In this document: positions 1 to 9,887 of the stretch, piece after piece
Layout of the letters: the number at the start of each line of letters is the position of its first letter
How positions within the stretch are numbered: the stretch's first letter is position 1
Source of the DNA: Rhodanobacter glycinis
GTDB taxonomy: Bacteria > Pseudomonadota > Gammaproteobacteria > Xanthomonadales > Rhodanobacteraceae
NCBI RefSeq assembly: GCF_900114325.1
Contig: NZ_FOSR01000017.1
Location: 1-64,000, forward strand
DNA length: 64,000 bases
Direction of reading: 5' to 3'
Position numbers and translations under genes: made by a program
The notes under the pieces: generated by a model
What the model was told of the DNA's origin: nothing
What the model saw: the letters and a program-made list of their open reading frames with translations, nothing else
Database searches by the model: none

Positions 1-220
1 AGCGGTGAAGATCCAGATCCTCACCGCCCTGGTGGCCTATCTGCTGGTGGCGCTGGCCCATCGCGCCAGCACCTCGGCCACCACGCTGTGGCTCTTTCTT
101 GCCGAGCTCCGCGCCGGCTTGTTCCAACGCCCGGTCAGCGCGGTGCCGGGACGTAGACGCGACCGGCGACGAAAGACCGTCCACCCCGGCGAACCGTGGC
201 AACCCGGGCTGTTCGCATGA
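1..220 (+). mobile_element. C-terminal end of an IS4-like transposase (cut by window edge)
   Basis: An open frame enters from the left edge and stops at 218-220. The first residues read KIQILTALVAYLLVALAHR, which resembles the hydrophobic C-terminal helix of IS4-family (DDE) transposases of the form IQIxTALIAYLLL, followed by a basic tail ending PGLFA. Only about 70 residues are visible, so neither the catalytic DDE residues nor the left end of the element can be checked, and I cannot tell whether the copy is intact. No clear terminal inverted repeat is seen after the stop. The family call rests on the short C-terminal segment only. Confidence 0.55.
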
Positions 221-545
221 GTCCGCTCGACATGAGACTGAACGAGTCGGGGACTAGCGAATTTATTCCGGACAGCAGTGGGCCTGCGCCGGGATGACGA
301 GCCGGAGAGGTGGTCGCTGCCAGAAATGGAGTCGCTCCCTTGTTGCATCTCGCGCAAGCGGCGCAGGTATTCACTCTCGAAGGACATCCCAGGATTATTC
401 CGGACAGCAGTGAGCGAAGGCTGGAATCCAGTGCCCTGCGCCACGGAGTCAGAGCCCCCGGTTCCAGCTTGCGCTGGAATGGCAATGCTCGACCTCGAAG
501 CATCGAGTCGCACCGTGGTGGCAACGCAGACGGCTACGCAGGCGG
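221..545. repeat. Intergenic repeat block with two copies of the TTATTCCGGACAGCAGTG core
   Basis: No gene is seen between the transposase tail and the stop of the next gene. The core TTATTCCGGACAGCAGTG occurs at 263-280 and again at 395-412. The second core closes a unit of about 145 bp (roughly 287-431) that starts CGCCGGGATGACGAG. A related unit lies in opposite orientation at 12188-12331. Similar segments, such as GGCTGGAATCCAG, follow the cores. This is a dispersed non-coding repeat family, not a gene. Confidence 0.7.
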
Positions 546-1934
546 CTACGCGTCGACGAACACCTTGCCCGGATTGAGGATGCCGTTAGGATCGAACACC
601 TTGCGCACGCCGCGCATCAGCGCGATTTCCGCCACGCTGCGGGTGCTTTCCAGGTACGGCCGCTTGACCAGGCCGATGCCGTGCTCGGCCGAGATGCTGC
701 CGCCATGCTCCTTCAGCGTGGCCGCCAGCAGCTTGGTCGCCCGCTCGCACTGTGCGATGAAATCCGCGTCAGCCATGTCGGCAGGCTTCAGCACGTTGAT
801 GTGCAGGTTGCCGTCGCCGATATGGCCGTACCACACCACTTCGAGCTGCGGGTACTCCTGCGCCAATCGTGCCGGCATCACGCGCAGGAACGCCGGCACT
901 TCGCCGATGCGCAGCGACACATCGTTCTTGTAGGGTTTGTACGGCACCAGGCTCTCGGTGATGCCTTCGCGCAGGCGCCACAACGCGGCGGCCTGTGCCT
1001 CGCTCTGCGCGACCACGCCATCGCTGACCCAGCCCTTCTCGACGCAATGGCCGAAGACCTCCAGCGCACGTTCCTGCGACGCCTCGTCGACGGCATCGAA
1101 CTCGGTGACCACGTAATACGGATGCTCGCCATCGATGGCGCGCTGTGCACCGTTCGCCAGCACATGCTTCAACGCCACGTCGGTGAAGAACTCGAAGGCC
1201 TGCAACGAAAGCTTCGCGCGGAATGCCGCAAATACCTGCGTCAGCGCATCCAGATCCGGCAACGCCAACAGCATCACCTGCGACGACGGCGGCGGATTGG
1301 TGAGCTTCAGTGTCGCCTCCACCACGATGCCCAGCGTACCTTCCGAGCCGATCAGGAGGTGGCGGAAGTCGTAGCCGCTGGAGTTCTTGACCAGGCCACG
1401 GTTGAGTTCCAGCAGCTCGCCATTGCCGGCCACCACCTTGAGCCCGGCGATCCACTCGCGCGTATTGCCATAGCGGATCACCCGGATGCCACCGGCATTG
1501 GTGGCGATGTTGCCGCCGATCGAGCAGGAGCCGCGCGAGGCAAAATCCACCGGGTAAATCAGCCCGTGCTCGCGGGCGGCGGTGTGCACGGCTTCCAGCG
1601 CAATACCCGGTTGCACCGTGAGGGTCCGGTCCACGGCATCGAAACCCAGCACGCGGTTCATCCGCGCCAGGCTCAGCACCAGCTCGCCATTCGCCGCCAC
1701 CGCACCACCGGAAAGCCCGGTACGGCCGCCCGAAGGCACGATCGCCACGTGGCGCTCGTTGGCCCAGCGCATGATGTCCTGCACCTCCTCGATGGTCGCC
1801 GGCAAGGCGATCGCCAGCGGCGCGGGCGTCCAGCGGCGAGTCCAGTCGCGGCCGTAGTGCTCCAGGTCGCCAGCATCGGTGAGCAGGCGCAATCCGGGCA
1901 GGCGGCGGGCAAGGTCGGTCAGGGGGGTGGTCAT
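546..1934 (-). CDS. FAD-linked D-2-hydroxyacid dehydrogenase (probable D-2-hydroxyglutarate dehydrogenase)
   Basis: A 462-residue flavoprotein of the GlcD/D-lactate dehydrogenase family that oxidises a D-2-hydroxy acid and passes electrons to an acceptor. The N-terminal half is the FAD_binding_4 (PCMH) fold with the flavin-contact motif PSGGRTGLSGGA; the C-terminal half has the family motifs HIGDGNLHINVL (metal/substrate) and EHGIGLVKRPYL. The start at 1934 is preceded by GGAGTA; a longer frame to 2072 lacks family similarity and overlaps the serA promoter region. It is divergent from serA. In Pseudomonas a D-2-hydroxyglutarate dehydrogenase next to serA recycles the D-2-hydroxyglutarate made by SerA, so that substrate is the best inference here, but D-lactate or glycolate cannot be excluded. 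Confidence 0.85.
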   Translation of the reverse strand: MTTPLTDLARRLPGLRLLTDAGDLEHYGRDWTRRWTPAPLAIALPATIEEVQDIMRWANERHVAIVPSGGRTGLSGGAVAANGELVLSLARMNRVLGFDAVDRTLTVQPGIALEAVHTAAREHGLIYPVDFASRGSCSIGGNIATNAGGIRVIRYGNTREWIAGLKVVAGNGELLELNRGLVKNSSGYDFRHLLIGSEGTLGIVVEATLKLTNPPPSSQVMLLALPDLDALTQVFAAFRAKLSLQAFEFFTDVALKHVLANGAQRAIDGEHPYYVVTEFDAVDEASQERALEVFGHCVEKGWVSDGVVAQSEAQAAALWRLREGITESLVPYKPYKNDVSLRIGEVPAFLRVMPARLAQEYPQLEVVWYGHIGDGNLHINVLKPADMADADFIAQCERATKLLAATLKEHGGSISAEHGIGLVKRPYLESTRSVAEIALMRGVRKVFDPNGILNPGKVFVDA

Positions 1935-2043
1935 GGCTACTCCATCGTCGTTATGACCAGACTGCCATTTGGATGTCCAAACGTCCAGTGTTGCAGCGCC
2001 ACATTTCTGGCATAGTGTAGGTATCGTTCGCCAAGGAACCGCC

Positions 2044-3276
2044 ATGAAGACCTCGTTTCCCAAGCAAGACATCCGGGTATTGCTGCTGGAAGGCGTAAGC
2101 CAGACCGCAGTGGATGTCTTCCAGCGTGCCGGCTACAGCCAGATCGAGTACCACAAGAAATCGCTGCCGGAAAACGAGCTGAAGGAGCGCATCGCCGAGG
2201 CGCATATCGTCGGGCTCCGCTCGCGTACCCAGTTGACCGCCGACGTGCTGGAACATGCGCGCCGGCTGATTGCGGTGGGCTGCTTCTGCATCGGTACCAA
2301 CCAGGTCGACCTGGGCACGGCCGAGCGGCTTGGTGTTCCGGTATTCAATGCGCCCTACTCCAACACCCGCAGCGTGGCCGAGCTGGTGATCGCCGAAGCC
2401 ATCATGCTGCTGCGCGGCATTCCGCAGAAGAGCATGCAATGCCATCGCGGCGGCTGGGCCAAATCGGCCAACGGCAGTTACGAGGCGCGCGACAAGGTAC
2501 TGGGCATCATCGGTTACGGCCATATCGGCACCCAGGTCGGCGTGCTGGCCGAAAGCATGGGCATGCACGTGATCTTCCATGACGTGGAAACCAAGCTGTC
2601 GATGGGCAACGCCCGCGCCGCCGCCAGTCTGCAGGACCTGCTGCAGCGTTCCGACGTGGTGACCTTGCACGTCCCCGAAACGCCGTCCACCAAGATGATG
2701 TTTGGCGCACGGGAAATCGCCGCCATGCGCAAGGGCGCGGTGCTGATCAACGCCTCTCGCGGCAGCGTGGTCGACATCGAGGCACTCGCCGAAGCGCTGC
2801 GTTCCGAGCACCTGGCCGGCGCCGCGGTGGATGTGTTCCCGACCGAACCCAAAAGCAACGACGACCCGTTCGTGTCGCCACTGGTCGGCCTGGACAACGC
2901 GATCCTCACCCCGCATATCGGCGGCAGCACGCTGGAGGCGCAGGACAACATCGGCATCGAAGTGGCCAGCAAGCTGGTGCGTTACAGCGACAACGGCTCC
3001 ACCCTGTCGGCGGTGAATTTCCCCGAGGTATCGCTGCCCGAACACCCGAAGAGCCGCCGCCTGCTGCACATCCACAAGAACGTGCCGGGCGTGTTGTCGC
3101 GCATCAACGAACTGTTCTCCGCCGGCAACATCAACATCGATGCGCAGTTCCTGCAGACGGACGCGGAAGTGGGCTACGTGGTGATCGACGTCAGTGCCGG
3201 CGAGGATCAGGCCGACGAGCTCAAGGCAAAGCTCGCCACCATCCCGGGCACGCTGCGCAGCCGCGTACTGTACTGA
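2044..3276 (+). CDS. serA: D-3-phosphoglycerate dehydrogenase
   Basis: A 410-residue enzyme, the same length as E. coli SerA, catalysing the NAD-dependent first step of serine synthesis. The N-terminal substrate domain is followed by the Rossmann motif GYGHIGTQVG, the catalytic segment INASRGSVVDIEAL and the active-site HIGGST. A C-terminal ACT domain (KNVPGVLSRINELFSAGNIN) suggests serine feedback, as in E. coli. The start MKTSFPKQDIRVLLLEG agrees with the family; an in-frame ATG at 1969 would add an unrelated leader. It diverges from the FAD-linked hydroxyacid dehydrogenase with about 110 bp between them, room for both promoters. Confidence 0.97.
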   Translation: MKTSFPKQDIRVLLLEGVSQTAVDVFQRAGYSQIEYHKKSLPENELKERIAEAHIVGLRSRTQLTADVLEHARRLIAVGCFCIGTNQVDLGTAERLGVPVFNAPYSNTRSVAELVIAEAIMLLRGIPQKSMQCHRGGWAKSANGSYEARDKVLGIIGYGHIGTQVGVLAESMGMHVIFHDVETKLSMGNARAAASLQDLLQRSDVVTLHVPETPSTKMMFGAREIAAMRKGAVLINASRGSVVDIEALAEALRSEHLAGAAVDVFPTEPKSNDDPFVSPLVGLDNAILTPHIGGSTLEAQDNIGIEVASKLVRYSDNGSTLSAVNFPEVSLPEHPKSRRLLHIHKNVPGVLSRINELFSAGNINIDAQFLQTDAEVGYVVIDVSAGEDQADELKAKLATIPGTLRSRVLY

Positions 3277-3293
3277 TCATCGAGAGTGACCAG

Positions 3294-3321
3294 CCGCAGC
3301 GCGCTGAAACGCGCGCTGCGG
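3294..3321 (+). terminator. GC hairpin after serA, possible terminator
   Basis: A 10-bp perfect stem CCGCAGCGCG / CGCGCTGCGG with an 8-nt loop begins 18 nt after the serA stop. There is no following T run, so it would be a weak intrinsic terminator or an mRNA-stabilising hairpin. Confidence 0.4.
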
Positions 3322-3366
3322 CAGCATGGGCACCCAAGCGCTCTCGCGCCTTCCTTTCCGGGCGTC

Positions 3367-3543
3367 CTAAAGCTCGGCTGCGATCGACTGCGGCACCTTG
3401 ATCGTCAAGTCGAGCAGCATCTGTGCCATGCCCTTGCCCAGCGGATCCATGCGCGGCGATGCCGGACCACCGCCGGCCAGCGCGTCATGCAGAACCAGGT
3501 TCAGCGCTGCAATACCCGGCAGGTAATGGCGTTCGACGGGGCC
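3367..3543 (-). pseudogene. Remnant of an AtuA-like gene (C-terminal end only)
   Basis: On the minus strand a frame from 3543 to a TAG at 3367-3369 encodes about 58 residues: GPVERHYLPGIAALNLVLHD, then ALAGGGPASPRMDPLGKGMA, then QMLLDLTIKVP. This matches the C-terminal domain of acyclic terpene utilisation AtuA-like proteins, whose typical pattern is (V)ERYxLPGxxALNFxLxxALGGG...D..GK..AQxLLD. The frame hits a stop just upstream and the rest of the gene (several hundred residues expected) is missing. It is read as a decayed remnant with no function. Confidence 0.6.
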
Positions 3544-3629
3544 ACTGCACGCCGGCCCAATTCAACGCGCTGGTCGACGCCCTGACATTGATGACCTGGA
3601 ATTCGCTGTACACGCCAAGCCAGGCGTGA
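3541..3629 (+). pseudogene. Possible remnant of a carboxymuconolactone decarboxylase/AhpD-like gene end
   Basis: A short plus-strand segment reads TPAQFNALVDALTLMTWNSL and then ends at TGA 3627-3629. It resembles the C-terminal helix of AhpD/CMD-family proteins (typical LTLAIALINAWNRL). It has no start or CxxC core and abuts the AtuA remnant on the other strand, as expected in an eroding junction. This is a weak call. Confidence 0.25.
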
Positions 3630-3852
3630 CCGAGCACGCCCTCCGCAAATACACGAGTGTTTCAGGTACTCGGCCCGGCCGCGACAAGGGCGCCAATGCC
3701 GGGCTTACGACAACGCGGCAGCCGTTGGGATGGCAGGTCACGCGTTCGCGACTTTCCCGTCATGACGAACGACGGAAGTCCCGCCCGGCATGTCAGCCGA
3801 ACGATCCGGCTCGATCCAGGGGATAGCCATAAAGTGCCTGACAGACCCATGA

Positions 3853-3877
3853 CAAAAAACCGCGCCAAGGCGCGGTT
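3853..3877 (-). terminator. Intrinsic terminator downstream of tRNA-Pro
   Basis: Read on the minus strand, AACCGCGCC and GGCGCGGTT form a GC-rich stem followed directly by TTTTTTG. It lies about 35 nt past the 3' end of the tRNA and fits a Rho-independent terminator for that transcript. Confidence 0.85.
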
Positions 3878-3912
3878 CGTGTGACATTCCAAGTTGTCTG
3901 ACAACACCGAAT

Positions 3913-3989
3913 TGGTCGGGGCGGCCGGATTCGAACCGACGACCCTCTGCCCCCCAGGCAGATGCGCTACCAGGCTGCGCTACGCCCCG
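3913..3989 (-). tRNA. tRNA-Pro (anticodon GGG)
   Basis: A 77-nt tRNA with encoded CCA (TGG at 3913-3915 on the plus strand). The acceptor stem CGGGGCG pairs with CGCCCCG, and the T arm contains GGTTCGAATCC. The anticodon stem TCTGC/GCAGA holds a 7-nt loop CTGGGGG giving anticodon GGG (Pro). A -10-like TAAACT lies about 22 nt upstream (plus-strand 4011-4016) without a clear -35. It is the last element of the minus-strand block after the merR gene. Confidence 0.95.
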
Positions 3990-4062
3990 ACGAAACACGG
4001 CGAGTTGGCGAGTTTAGCAGCTCGCGAAACACTTGCGGAAGACTCCGCGTCGATCGCGTCGC

Positions 4063-4419
4063 TCAGCGACGCAGCAGGCCCAGCACTTCTTCCAGTTCCA
4101 TGCGCACCTGGCGCACGATCTGGTGCGACATGCTCGCTTCCACGCGCGCCTGCGGGCCTTCCAACCGGGCGCGGGCGCCGGTGATGGTGAAACCCTCGTC
4201 GTACAGCAGCGAACGGATCTGGCGGATCATCAGCACGTCGTGACGCTGGTAGTAGCGGCGGTTGCCGCGGCGCTTGACGGGATTCAGCGCCGGGAATTCC
4301 TGTTCCCAGTAGCGCAGCACGTGCGGCTTCACGCCGCACAATTCGCTGACTTCGCCGATGGTGAAGTAGCGTTTTGCCGGGATGGCAGGCAGCTCGGTGT
4401 TATTCCCTTGGTCCAGCAT
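4063..4419 (-). CDS. MerR-family transcriptional regulator
   Basis: A 118-residue protein with an N-terminal MerR winged helix-turn-helix: [20 protein letters not shown] is the classic helix-turn-helix, followed by the wing RRGNRRYY. The C-terminal part is a short helix (residues about 70-118) with no cysteine cluster, so there is no sign of metal sensing. Small MerR proteins of this type commonly follow ihfA in gammaproteobacteria, and their target is not known to me. The start codon lies 20 nt inside the end of ihfA, so the two are translationally coupled at the end of the pheST-ihfA transcript. Confidence 0.9.
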   Translation of the reverse strand: MLDQGNNTELPAIPAKRYFTIGEVSELCGVKPHVLRYWEQEFPALNPVKRRGNRRYYQRHDVLMIRQIRSLLYDEGFTITGARARLEGPQARVEASMSHQIVRQVRMELEEVLGLLRR

Positions 4420-4699
4420 AGCTTTCGACTCTCACCTTGAGTTTCTGCCCGGGTCGGAACGTTACCACGCGACGGGCGGAGATGGGGATCTCCTCGCCAG
4501 TCTTGGGGTTGCGCCCCGGACGCTGGTTCTTCTGACGCAGGTCGAAGTTGCCGAAACCGGACAGCTTCACCTGCTCGCCGTGCTCAAGAGCCTCGCGCAC
4601 CACCTCGAAATAGGCGTCCACGAATTCCTTGGCTTCCCGCTTGTTCAGGCCCACCTCGAGAAACAGGCGCTCGGCCATCTCCGCCTTGGTCAGCGCCAT
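4400..4699 (-). CDS. ihfA: Integration host factor alpha subunit
   Basis: A 99-residue HU/IHF-family DNA-bending protein, the normal length for Ihf[14 protein letters not shown] at the start, the GFGNF turn and the [20 protein letters not shown] arm, whose proline intercalates into the minor groove, identify IHF rather than HU. The start at 4699 agrees with the family; the frame extends upstream to 4771 but that part is the end of pheT in another frame. It begins one base after the pheT stop and overlaps the MerR gene by 20 nt, the conserved pheST-ihfA-merR order. Confidence 0.96.
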   Translation of the reverse strand: MALTKAEMAERLFLEVGLNKREAKEFVDAYFEVVREALEHGEQVKLSGFGNFDLRQKNQRPGRNPKTGEEIPISARRVVTFRPGQKLKVRVESYAGPRE

Positions 4700-4700
4700 C

Positions 4701-7079
4701 TTATCCTCGCAACCGTGCCATGCATGTTTTCTCCAGCGCCGCGACTGCATCGCGCACGCAACGATCTGCATCGTCGTCGGTAAGGGTGCGTGAAGCGTCC
4801 TGTAAAATCAAGCCCATAGCGACACTCTTGCGCCCGTTTTCGACGCCCTTGCCGCTGTAACGGTCGAACAGGCGCACTTCCTTGAGCAGCTCGCCCAGCG
4901 TGCTCCGAACGGTCTGCTCGATCCGTGACCAGCTCACCTGTTCAGGCAATTCCACGGCAATGTCGCGACGCACCGACGGGTGCCTCGGCACCGCCCTTGC
5001 CTGCGGCATGCGACGGGTCAGCAATGGCTCCAGGGCCACCTCCAGCACATGCACGTCCGGCCCCAGGTCCAGCGCCTTGGCCAGCTGTGGATGCAGCGCA
5101 CCGAGATGACCCACCGTCACGCCGTCGCGCAACACGCGCGCACTGCGACCAGGATGCAGCCAGCCCGGCAAGTCGTCGGTCTGCAGGCTCCAGCGCCGTG
5201 GCTCGCCACCCCACGCGATCATGGCATCCAGATCACCCTTGAGGTCGTAGAAGTCGAGCGCGCGCGACGGCTCGCCCCACTGCTCGGCGCGCGCGGTGCC
5301 GCTGGCGACGATGGCCAGGCTCGGCGTTTCGACGGGCGGATCGCCCGCCGCGAACACCCGCGCAACTTCGAACAGACGCACGCGCTCCTGCTGCCGCGCA
5401 CGGTTGTGCCGCAGCGATTCGACCAGGCCCGGCAGCAAGGCGGGGCGCATTACCGCCAGGTCCGCCGACAGCGGATTGGCCAACGCCACCAGTCCGTCGT
5501 CGAAACCCCAACGCGCCAGCAGCTCGGCCGGCACGAAGGACAGGTTCACGGCCTCGTAATAGCCGCGCGCCGCCAGTTGCTCGCGCAGAGCCAGTTCGCC
5601 AATGCGTGCCTCGGGCTCGACTGCCAGGGTCAGCGCGCCGGCCGGCGTGGCCGTGGGGATATTGTCGTAGCCGAAGATCCGCGCCACTTCCTCGATCAGG
5701 TCTTCCTCGCGCACGATGTCGAAACGGCTGCTCGGCGCCACGACCTGCCAGCCCTCGGCCGTCGTCGTGACCTGCATGCCCAGCGCGGTGAAGATGCGCG
5801 CCACCTCGGCATCGGGCACGGCCACGCCCAATACGCGGGCCAGCCGCGCGCTGCGCAGCGCGACCGGCGCGGGTGGCGGCAAGTCGGCCAGGTTCTCGGC
5901 CATCGATATCGGCCCGGCGTTGCCACCGGCGATGGACAGCAACAGCTCGCTGGCCCGCTCCAGCGCGCGACGCGGCAGTTCAGGATCGACGCCGCGCTCG
6001 AAGCGATGCGACGCATCCGTATGCAGCCCGAGCTTGCGCGCACGACCCATGATCGCGGCTGGTGCGAAATGCGCGGCTTCCAGGAAGATGTTGCGAGTAG
6101 CGTCGGTCACCCGCGAATCGTATCCGCCCATCACGCCGGCCACGGCCAGCGCCACCTTCTGGTCGGCGATCAGCACGAAACCCGGGTCGAGCTTCGCTTC
6201 ACTACCGTCGAGGATCTTCAGCGTCTCGCCCGCACGCGCATGACGCACCACGATGTCGCCCTCGAGCTTGTCGTTGTCGAAGGCGTGCAGCGGCTGACCC
6301 AGCTCCAGCATCACGTAATTGGCGACGTCGACCACGGCGCTGATCGGACGCAGGCCGGCACGGCGCAGGCGCTCGGCCAGCCACAACGGCGTGCGCGCGG
6401 CGGGATCGATGCCTTCGATGATGCGCCCCAGGTAACGCGGCGCATCCTTGCCGGCTTCCAGGCGAATGCCGCGCTGCGCGTGGCCGGTCACCGCGACGGC
6501 AGGCTGCTCGCCCACCTTCACATGGCTGTCGAACAGCGCGGCGACGTCGTGGGCCAGACCCAGCATGCCCAGGCAATCCGGGCGGTTGGGCGTGAGATTC
6601 AGCTCGATGCTGGCGTCGGGCAGTCCCAGGTAAGCGGCCAGCGACTGGCCGACCGGCGCATCCGCCGGCAATTCGAGCAGGCCGGAAGCATCGTTGTCGA
6701 TGCCCAGCTCTTTCGCCGAACACAGCATGCCGAACGATTCCACGCCGCGCAGCTTCGCGGCCTTGATTGCAATCCCGCCCGGCAAGCTGGCGCCGACCGT
6801 GGCCAGCGGCACCTTGATTCCCACGCGTGCGTTCGGCGCGCCACAGACGATCTGCAACGGCTCGCCCTGCCCCGCATCGACCTTGCACACCTGCAGACGA
6901 TCGGCCTGCGGATGCTTTTCAGCGGCCACAATCTCGGCCACCACCACGCCGTCCAGGCTCTCGCCCAGCGGCGTGAGTTCTTCCACTTCCAGCCCGGCCA
7001 TGGTCAGCGCATGGGCCAGTTGGGCACGATCGGCCTTGATCTCGACCAGTTCGCGCAGCCAGTTCTCGGAGAATTTCAT
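4701..7079 (-). CDS. pheT: Phenylalanyl-tRNA synthetase beta subunit
   Basis: A 792-residue beta chain of the alpha2-beta2 class II synthetase that charges tRNA-Phe. The N-terminal [12 protein letters not shown] and an OB-fold tRNA-binding domain (about residues 40-150, with [14 protein letters not shown]) are followed by the B3/B4 editing domain, B5 and the class II-like core. The C-terminal anticodon-binding domain contains [15 protein letters not shown] and the [15 protein letters not shown] region. The start at 7079 fits the family, and the extra frame to 7178 overlaps pheS. It follows pheS by 19 nt and abuts ihfA. Confidence 0.97.
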   Translation of the reverse strand: MKFSENWLRELVEIKADRAQLAHALTMAGLEVEELTPLGESLDGVVVAEIVAAEKHPQADRLQVCKVDAGQGEPLQIVCGAPNARVGIKVPLATVGASLPGGIAIKAAKLRGVESFGMLCSAKELGIDNDASGLLELPADAPVGQSLAAYLGLPDASIELNLTPNRPDCLGMLGLAHDVAALFDSHVKVGEQPAVAVTGHAQRGIRLEAGKDAPRYLGRIIEGIDPAARTPLWLAERLRRAGLRPISAVVDVANYVMLELGQPLHAFDNDKLEGDIVVRHARAGETLKILDGSEAKLDPGFVLIADQKVALAVAGVMGGYDSRVTDATRNIFLEAAHFAPAAIMGRARKLGLHTDASHRFERGVDPELPRRALERASELLLSIAGGNAGPISMAENLADLPPPAPVALRSARLARVLGVAVPDAEVARIFTALGMQVTTTAEGWQVVAPSSRFDIVREEDLIEEVARIFGYDNIPTATPAGALTLAVEPEARIGELALREQLAARGYYEAVNLSFVPAELLARWGFDDGLVALANPLSADLAVMRPALLPGLVESLRHNRARQQERVRLFEVARVFAAGDPPVETPSLAIVASGTARAEQWGEPSRALDFYDLKGDLDAMIAWGGEPRRWSLQTDDLPGWLHPGRSARVLRDGVTVGHLGALHPQLAKALDLGPDVHVLEVALEPLLTRRMPQARAVPRHPSVRRDIAVELPEQVSWSRIEQTVRSTLGELLKEVRLFDRYSGKGVENGRKSVAMGLILQDASRTLTDDDADRCVRDAVAALEKTCMARLRG

Positions 7080-7098
7080 CGTGGTTTTCCTTGCCGGC

Positions 7099-8271
<1,173 letters not shown>

Positions 8272-8300
8272 GGCCAACGCGAAAAGCGACGTTATCAAAT

Positions 8301-8333
8301 AAAAACGGGGAGAAGGCGTTGGCCTTCTCCCCG
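8301..8333 (-). terminator. Intrinsic terminator after rplT
   Basis: On the minus strand a perfect 12-bp stem (CGGGGAGAAGGC / GCCTTCTCCCCG, tetraloop CAAC) is followed by TTTTTATTTG. It lies about 45 nt after the rplT stop and should end the thrS-infC-rpmI-rplT transcript before pheS. Confidence 0.93.
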
Positions 8334-8376
8334 CTTGCTTTACATCATATCGTGCTGGCGCCGTAGCGCCCGACGA

Positions 8377-8736
8377 TCAAGCGGCCAGACTGGCCTTCGC
8401 TTTCTCGGCGATGGCGCCAAACGCCTTGATGTCGTTCACGGCGATATCAGCGAGAACCTTGCGGTCGACGGTGATACCGGCCTTGCTCAGGCCATTGATC
8501 AGACGGCTGTACGACAGGCCGAACTGACGGGCGGCAGCGTTGATGCGCACGATCCACAGCGCGCGGAACTGACGCTTCTTCTGCTTGCGACCGATATAGG
8601 CGTACTGACCGGCCTTGATGACGGCCTGGTTGGCGACGCGGAAGACCTTGCGACGGGCGTTGTAGTAGCCCTTCGCGCGGCCGATGATCTTCTTGTGACG
8701 ACGACGGGCGGTGACGCCACGCTTTACACGAGCCAT
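8377..8736 (-). CDS. rplT: 50S ribosomal protein L20
   Basis: A 119-residue L20 of normal length, starting [20 protein letters not shown] and very basic, an early-assembly 23S rRNA binder. In enterobacteria L20 also represses translation of its own operon by binding the mRNA upstream of rpmI; whether that holds here cannot be seen directly. It follows rpmI by 11 nt and ends before a strong terminator. Confidence 0.98.
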   Translation of the reverse strand: MARVKRGVTARRRHKKIIGRAKGYYNARRKVFRVANQAVIKAGQYAYIGRKQKKRQFRALWIVRINAAARQFGLSYSRLINGLSKAGITVDRKVLADIAVNDIKAFGAIAEKAKASLAA

Positions 8737-8747
8737 GGTCTATCTCC

Positions 8748-8945
8748 TTACAAGTACGGCAGCATGCGAGCCACACCCGGGGCGTCACACGCCTTGAGGT
8801 GGTTCGGGGCACGAAGACCACGCTTCAGCTTGGTCGACTTCTTGGTAAGGATGTGCGACTTGAACGCGTGTCCGCACTTGATCTTGCCGGAAGCGGTCTT
8901 GCGAAAACGCTTCGCCGCCGCCCGGTTGGTCTTGATCTTGGGCAT
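8748..8945 (-). CDS. rpmI: 50S ribosomal protein L35
   Basis: A 65-residue L35 with the typical start [14 protein letters not shown] and the basic core [19 protein letters not shown]. The frame continues upstream to 9011, but those residues are not part of the family. The gene pairs with rplT 11 nt downstream. The gap of 320 bp to infC is unusually long for this operon. Confidence 0.97.
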   Translation of the reverse strand: MPKIKTNRAAAKRFRKTASGKIKCGHAFKSHILTKKSTKLKRGLRAPNHLKACDAPGVARMLPYL

Positions 8946-9265
8946 GGTGATGCTCCATGAGTGGGGATGAACCCCGGTTTCTGACGGATTCGGCGGTGAC
9001 CCGGGAGCCACGCTTTCCTTCCTGCCGACATCGGTGCACGACCCATCCTGGCGGGTCGAACGGGTGATTATACGGAAGAAACCAGCCTCACGCCAGCCCG
9101 CGCGCCCTACTCCCTCTCACCATTCGGGAGAGGCATGAGATGAGGAATGGGTACTCGCGAAACACAGCCCAAAGCCTGCAGCAGGCTCCGCAGCCCGCCC
9201 GCCCCAGCCTTCGAGCAGGCACTGCCGGCCATACGAAACGGCGGCCCTGAAGGCCGCCGCTCACG
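8946..9265. other. Long infC-rpmI spacer with a terminator-like hairpin
   Basis: No gene is seen in this 320-bp spacer. Near infC, plus-strand 9239-9259 holds an 8-bp stem CGGCGGCC / GGCCGCCG; read on the minus strand it is followed by TTT, a weak intrinsic terminator. At about 9110-9145 there is a degenerate CCCTCTC..GGGAGAGG repeat. The rest shows no clear structure. In E. coli this spacer carries the L20 operator; I cannot fold it by eye well enough to claim one. Confidence 0.5.
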
Positions 9266-9793
9266 TCACTGTTTCTTCTTGGGGCCGATCATCATGACCA
9301 TCTGTCGGCCTTCCAGCCGGGGCCACGACTCGACCTGGCCGTTATCGCCCACGTCTTCCTGGATCTTCTTGGCCAGGTTCTGGCCCAGATCCTGGTGCGA
9401 CATCTCGCGACCGCGGAAACGGATGGTGACCTTGACCTTGTCGCCCTCTTCCAGGAATCGCAGCATGTTGCGCAGCTTGATCTGGTAGTCGCCCACGTCC
9501 GTGACCGGACGGAACTTCACTTCCTTGATCTCGACCTGCTTCTGCTTCTTCTTGGCGGCCTGCGCCTTCTTCTGGGCTTCGAACTTGAACTTGCCGTAAT
9601 CCATGATGCGGCAGACCGGCGGGTCGCCATTGGGCTGGATCTCGACCAGATCCATGCCGGCTTCCTGTGCCAGTGCCAGCGCCTCGTCACGGGTGAGAAT
9701 GCCCAACTGTTCCGAGTCTGCGCCAATCACACGTACACGCGGCACGCGGATATCTTGGTTACGACGATTGCCCTTATTGTCGGTGGTAGCGAT
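9266..9793 (-). CDS. infC: Translation initiation factor IF-3 (AUC start codon)
   Basis: A 175-residue IF-3, the expected length, controlling start-codon selection and subunit dissociation on the 30S subunit. The start is read as the rare codon ATC at 9791-9793, preceded by GGAGG eight nt upstream and followed by ATTDNKGNRRNQDIRVPRVR, the conserved IF-3 N-terminus. No ATG, GTG or TTG fits this Shine-Dalgarno site. Rare AUU/AUC starts in infC are known and make IF-3 repress its own translation. The N-domain, the Lys-rich linker KKAQAAKKKQKQ and the C-domain (KVTIRFRGREMSHQ) are all present. It lies 164 nt downstream of thrS. Confidence 0.95.
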   Translation of the reverse strand: MATTDNKGNRRNQDIRVPRVRVIGADSEQLGILTRDEALALAQEAGMDLVEIQPNGDPPVCRIMDYGKFKFEAQKKAQAAKKKQKQVEIKEVKFRPVTDVGDYQIKLRNMLRFLEEGDKVKVTIRFRGREMSHQDLGQNLAKKIQEDVGDNGQVESWPRLEGRQMVMMIGPKKKQ

Positions 9794-9856
9794 ACCACGA
9801 TCCTCCAGAAGTGTTGACAGAATGCCGAGAAAACGCGTTCCTGCGCCCTTTCGGCT

Positions 9857-9887
9857 AGCCGATTCCGGCATATGCCCGGAATCGGCT
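9857..9887 (-). promoter_or_regulatory. Perfect 12-bp hairpin in the thrS-infC spacer
   Basis: AGCCGATTCCGG at 9857-9868 and CCGGAATCGGCT at 9876-9887 form a perfect 12-bp stem with a 7-nt loop, about 65 nt before the infC start. There is no T run on either side, so it is not an intrinsic terminator. It may be an mRNA-processing or translational control structure for infC. Confidence 0.5.
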
